Shown here in pieces: positions 62,570 through 64,000 of a stretch of 64,000 nt of DNA. Below the pieces are notes generated by a model. The model saw only the letters and a list, made by a program, of their open reading frames with translations, was not told the origin of the DNA and searched no databases. Made by a program: the position numbers and the translations under genes. This DNA is from JBLXBZ01 sp048265185 (lineage in GTDB: Bacteria; Pseudomonadota; Alphaproteobacteria; Rhizobiales; Stappiaceae): NCBI GenBank assembly GCA_048265185.1, contig JBLXBZ010000001.1, forward strand, positions 372,001-436,000. Reading direction: 5' to 3'. How positions within the stretch are numbered: position 1 is the stretch's first letter; every line of letters begins with the position of its first letter.

Positions 62570-63298
62570 ATGTCTATGCACGCAGCGTTTGGATTAGAGT
62601 TAAAAGACCTTGATGTCGTCATCGTGGATGAGTCGCGCCATATGCAAACGATCTTGCGCTCCATTCTCCTGATGGCGCGGGTTCGGCGTATCCGTGCTTT
62701 TGACAGGGTGGACGACGCCCTCGCTGCGATGACCTCCGATCCGCCCAATTTTGTCATTGCAGAATGGTTGATGCGTCCGCTGAACGGACGACAGCTTTTG
62801 AAACGCATGAAACGCAGCGATAATTGGTTGATGCGTGACATTCCGGTGATGATCATAACGTCTTATTGCACCCGAGTGGCTCTTGAACTGGCGATTCAGG
62901 CCGGCGCTCATTTTGTTTTGGCCAAACCATTCTCACCGTCTTCTGTTCTTACTAGGCTGAAATGGGTTTTGGCTGATGATCGGCCTATGATCGTCACTAG
63001 GGCGGGAAGTTACATTGTCGCCGGAGCTGAGAAGGTTTTTTATTCTAAAAACGAACGATGGAAACTATCGTCTATGGTCCACGCCGCAAACCTGCGTGTA
63101 ATGGCGCAGGCGAGAAAAGCGCAAGCGAACGTCGATCAAGTGTTTGAGGCGGATACGCTGGCGCAACGGCCATTCGCTGGGAGACTAAGTCAAGAAGATG
63201 AGATTCGTCGGGAGCAACGTTTGGAGCGAAGACGTTTACGCAAGGCTCATGTTAAAGGACAGGCGATGAGCGACGGTCTGTTTGCGAGACAGTCCTAG
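62570..63298 (+). CDS. Response-regulator-like receiver protein with substituted phosphoacceptor
   Basis: 242 residues. The N-terminal CheY fold shows acidic residues 'VVIVDESRHMQ' (Asp20, Glu21), the beta3 motif 'FVIAEWLMRPLNG' where Glu65 stands at the usual phosphoacceptor Asp, the conserved Thr in 'VMIITSYC', and Lys119 in 'LAKPFSPSSV'. Glu in place of Asp often mimics the phosphorylated state. The C-terminal 110 residues are basic and helical ('EIRREQRLERRRLRKAHVKG') with no output domain recognised. Small receiver proteins of this layout are common in alphaproteobacteria. Confidence 0.85.
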   Translation: MSMHAAFGLELKDLDVVIVDESRHMQTILRSILLMARVRRIRAFDRVDDALAAMTSDPPNFVIAEWLMRPLNGRQLLKRMKRSDNWLMRDIPVMIITSYCTRVALELAIQAGAHFVLAKPFSPSSVLTRLKWVLADDRPMIVTRAGSYIVAGAEKVFYSKNERWKLSSMVHAANLRVMAQARKAQANVDQVFEADTLAQRPFAGRLSQEDEIRREQRLERRRLRKAHVKGQAMSDGLFARQS

Positions 63299-63493
63299 AT
63301 TGCGTGTCAGCGGTTCTTGCTTAATTGAAAGTCTCCAATGTCGGGAGGCTGGACAGAAACAGCTGCGCACGCCATATTCGCATCAACTTGACTAAGGGTT
63401 TAACTTGTGGTCATGGGTGTGCGAAGCGTTTGATTAAATCAAATGTTCGGCGCATGAAACGTGGCGTCAAGATCATATGGGAGCGCGCGGCGC

Positions 63494-63880
63494 ATGAAAG
63501 CACTTCTGATCCAGTTCTTCACTTGGTGGAACGGACAAACGTGGGGAACGCGCATGTTCACCTGGCGCAAAGGTGAGCGTGTTGGCGAAGACCAGTTTGG
63601 CAACGTTTATTACCGTGAGCGCAACGGCAAGCGTCGTTGGGTGATTTATAATGGTCTGGCTGAAGCTTCGATGATTCCTCCGGGTTGGCATGGGTGGATG
63701 CACCACCGCACCGATGTTGCGCCGAGTGATGAAAATTATGCGATGCGTGAGTGGGAAAAGCCGCATGTTCCGAATTTAACAGGAACCCCGGCGGCTTATC
63801 GTCCTGATGGTTCGATCCTTACGCCTGAGGCAAGACCGGAGGTCACCGGCGATTATAAAGCCTGGACGCCGGGAGCTTGA
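63494..63880 (+). CDS. NDUFA12-like NADH:ubiquinone oxidoreductase accessory subunit
   Basis: A 128-residue relative of mitochondrial NDUFA12 (B17.2), an accessory subunit of complex I found in alphaproteobacteria. Typical motifs are 'ERVGEDQFGNVYYRERNGKR', 'RRWVIYNGLAEASMIPPGWH' and 'GWMHHRTDVAP'. The ATG at 63494 was chosen; the open frame upstream (63461) lacks similarity. A clear terminator follows 40 bp downstream. Confidence 0.94.
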   Translation: MKALLIQFFTWWNGQTWGTRMFTWRKGERVGEDQFGNVYYRERNGKRRWVIYNGLAEASMIPPGWHGWMHHRTDVAPSDENYAMREWEKPHVPNLTGTPAAYRPDGSILTPEARPEVTGDYKAWTPGA

Positions 63881-63920
63881 ATTTCGGCTTCGACGCGGGA
63901 TTGAAATAAGAATAAAGTTA

Positions 63921-63954
63921 AAACAGCCCGGAAATTTCCGGGCTGTTTTATTTT
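63921..63954 (+). terminator. Rho-independent terminator after the NDUFA12-like gene
   Basis: AAACAGCCCGGAAA-TTTCCGGGCTGTTT is a perfect 14-bp palindromic stem followed by TATTTT. Confidence 0.93.
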
Positions 63955-64000
63955 GAAATCAATAAAGAAAAATCAGTAGGTTTTTCAGCAGGTTTTATAG

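Overview
The window is chromosomal DNA of an alphaproteobacterium. The evidence is an alphaproteobacterial complex I accessory subunit (NDUFA12-like), an IalB-family protein, the rsmA-pdxA-surA-lptD-lptG-lptF run, the yfgM-bamB-der run, and two alternative ribonucleotide reductases (class Ib nrdHIEF and class II nrdJ). Hyphomicrobiales or a relative is likely, but the genus cannot be read from the sequence. No tRNA, rRNA or CRISPR array was seen.

Layout. 1-8.2 kb: an IalB-like gene end, then a minus-strand outer-membrane operon (lptF, lptG, lptD, a SurA-like chaperone, pdxA, rsmA). 8.4-19.5 kb: housekeeping genes (pepA, sulfurtransferase, AlaX editing enzyme, LysE exporter, cardiolipin synthase, cysteine synthase, cyclopropane synthase, photolyase, MOSC protein, NnrU). 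19.6-23.4 kb: yfgM-bamB-der. 23.4-24.6 kb: a Xre/RES toxin-antitoxin pair with a palindromic operator. 24.8-30.7 kb: a choloylglycine-hydrolase family enzyme and an MdtNOP-like tripartite efflux operon. 30.7-34.8 kb: nrdHIEF on the minus strand behind a clear cobalamin riboswitch. 58.1-61.8 kb: nrdJ, the B12-dependent reductase, on the same strand. 62.6-63.9 kb: a degenerate receiver protein and the NDUFA12-like subunit.

The main discovery lies between the two reductases. A complete Tn7-like transposon occupies 36669-58100 (21,432 bp). It has matching terminal inverted repeats (TGGTGAGAGGACC...), a perfect 5-bp target duplication (TTTGA), repeated transposase-binding-type sites at both ends, and a tnsA-tnsB-tnsC-tniQ core. 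Its right end lies 15 bp beyond the stop codon of nrdJ. This is the geometry of Tn7 at glmS, so the 3' end of nrdJ is probably its attachment site. The cargo is a defence island: a KAP P-loop NTPase at the left end; then an FtsH-like AAA protease, a Gabija-type gajA-gajB pair with an attached DUF4238 gene, and a short type II CBASS operon (CD-NTase, E2-like protein, 2TM-SAVED effector) toward the right end.

The strip between the riboswitch and the transposon (about 34.86-36.66 kb) is a graveyard. It holds an FtsH-like peptidase fragment, an IS3-family remnant, and a frameshifted, truncated zinc-hook ATPase gene. The leader of that ATPase gene is a diverged copy of the CBASS leader inside the transposon. 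This suggests an earlier related island at the same site.

Functional logic: with B12 available, NrdJ can make deoxynucleotides while the riboswitch represses nrdHIEF; without B12, nrdHIEF is released. Before insertion, nrdJ would have been upstream of and codirectional with the riboswitch and nrdHIEF. The mobile element has separated them while leaving both coding regions intact.
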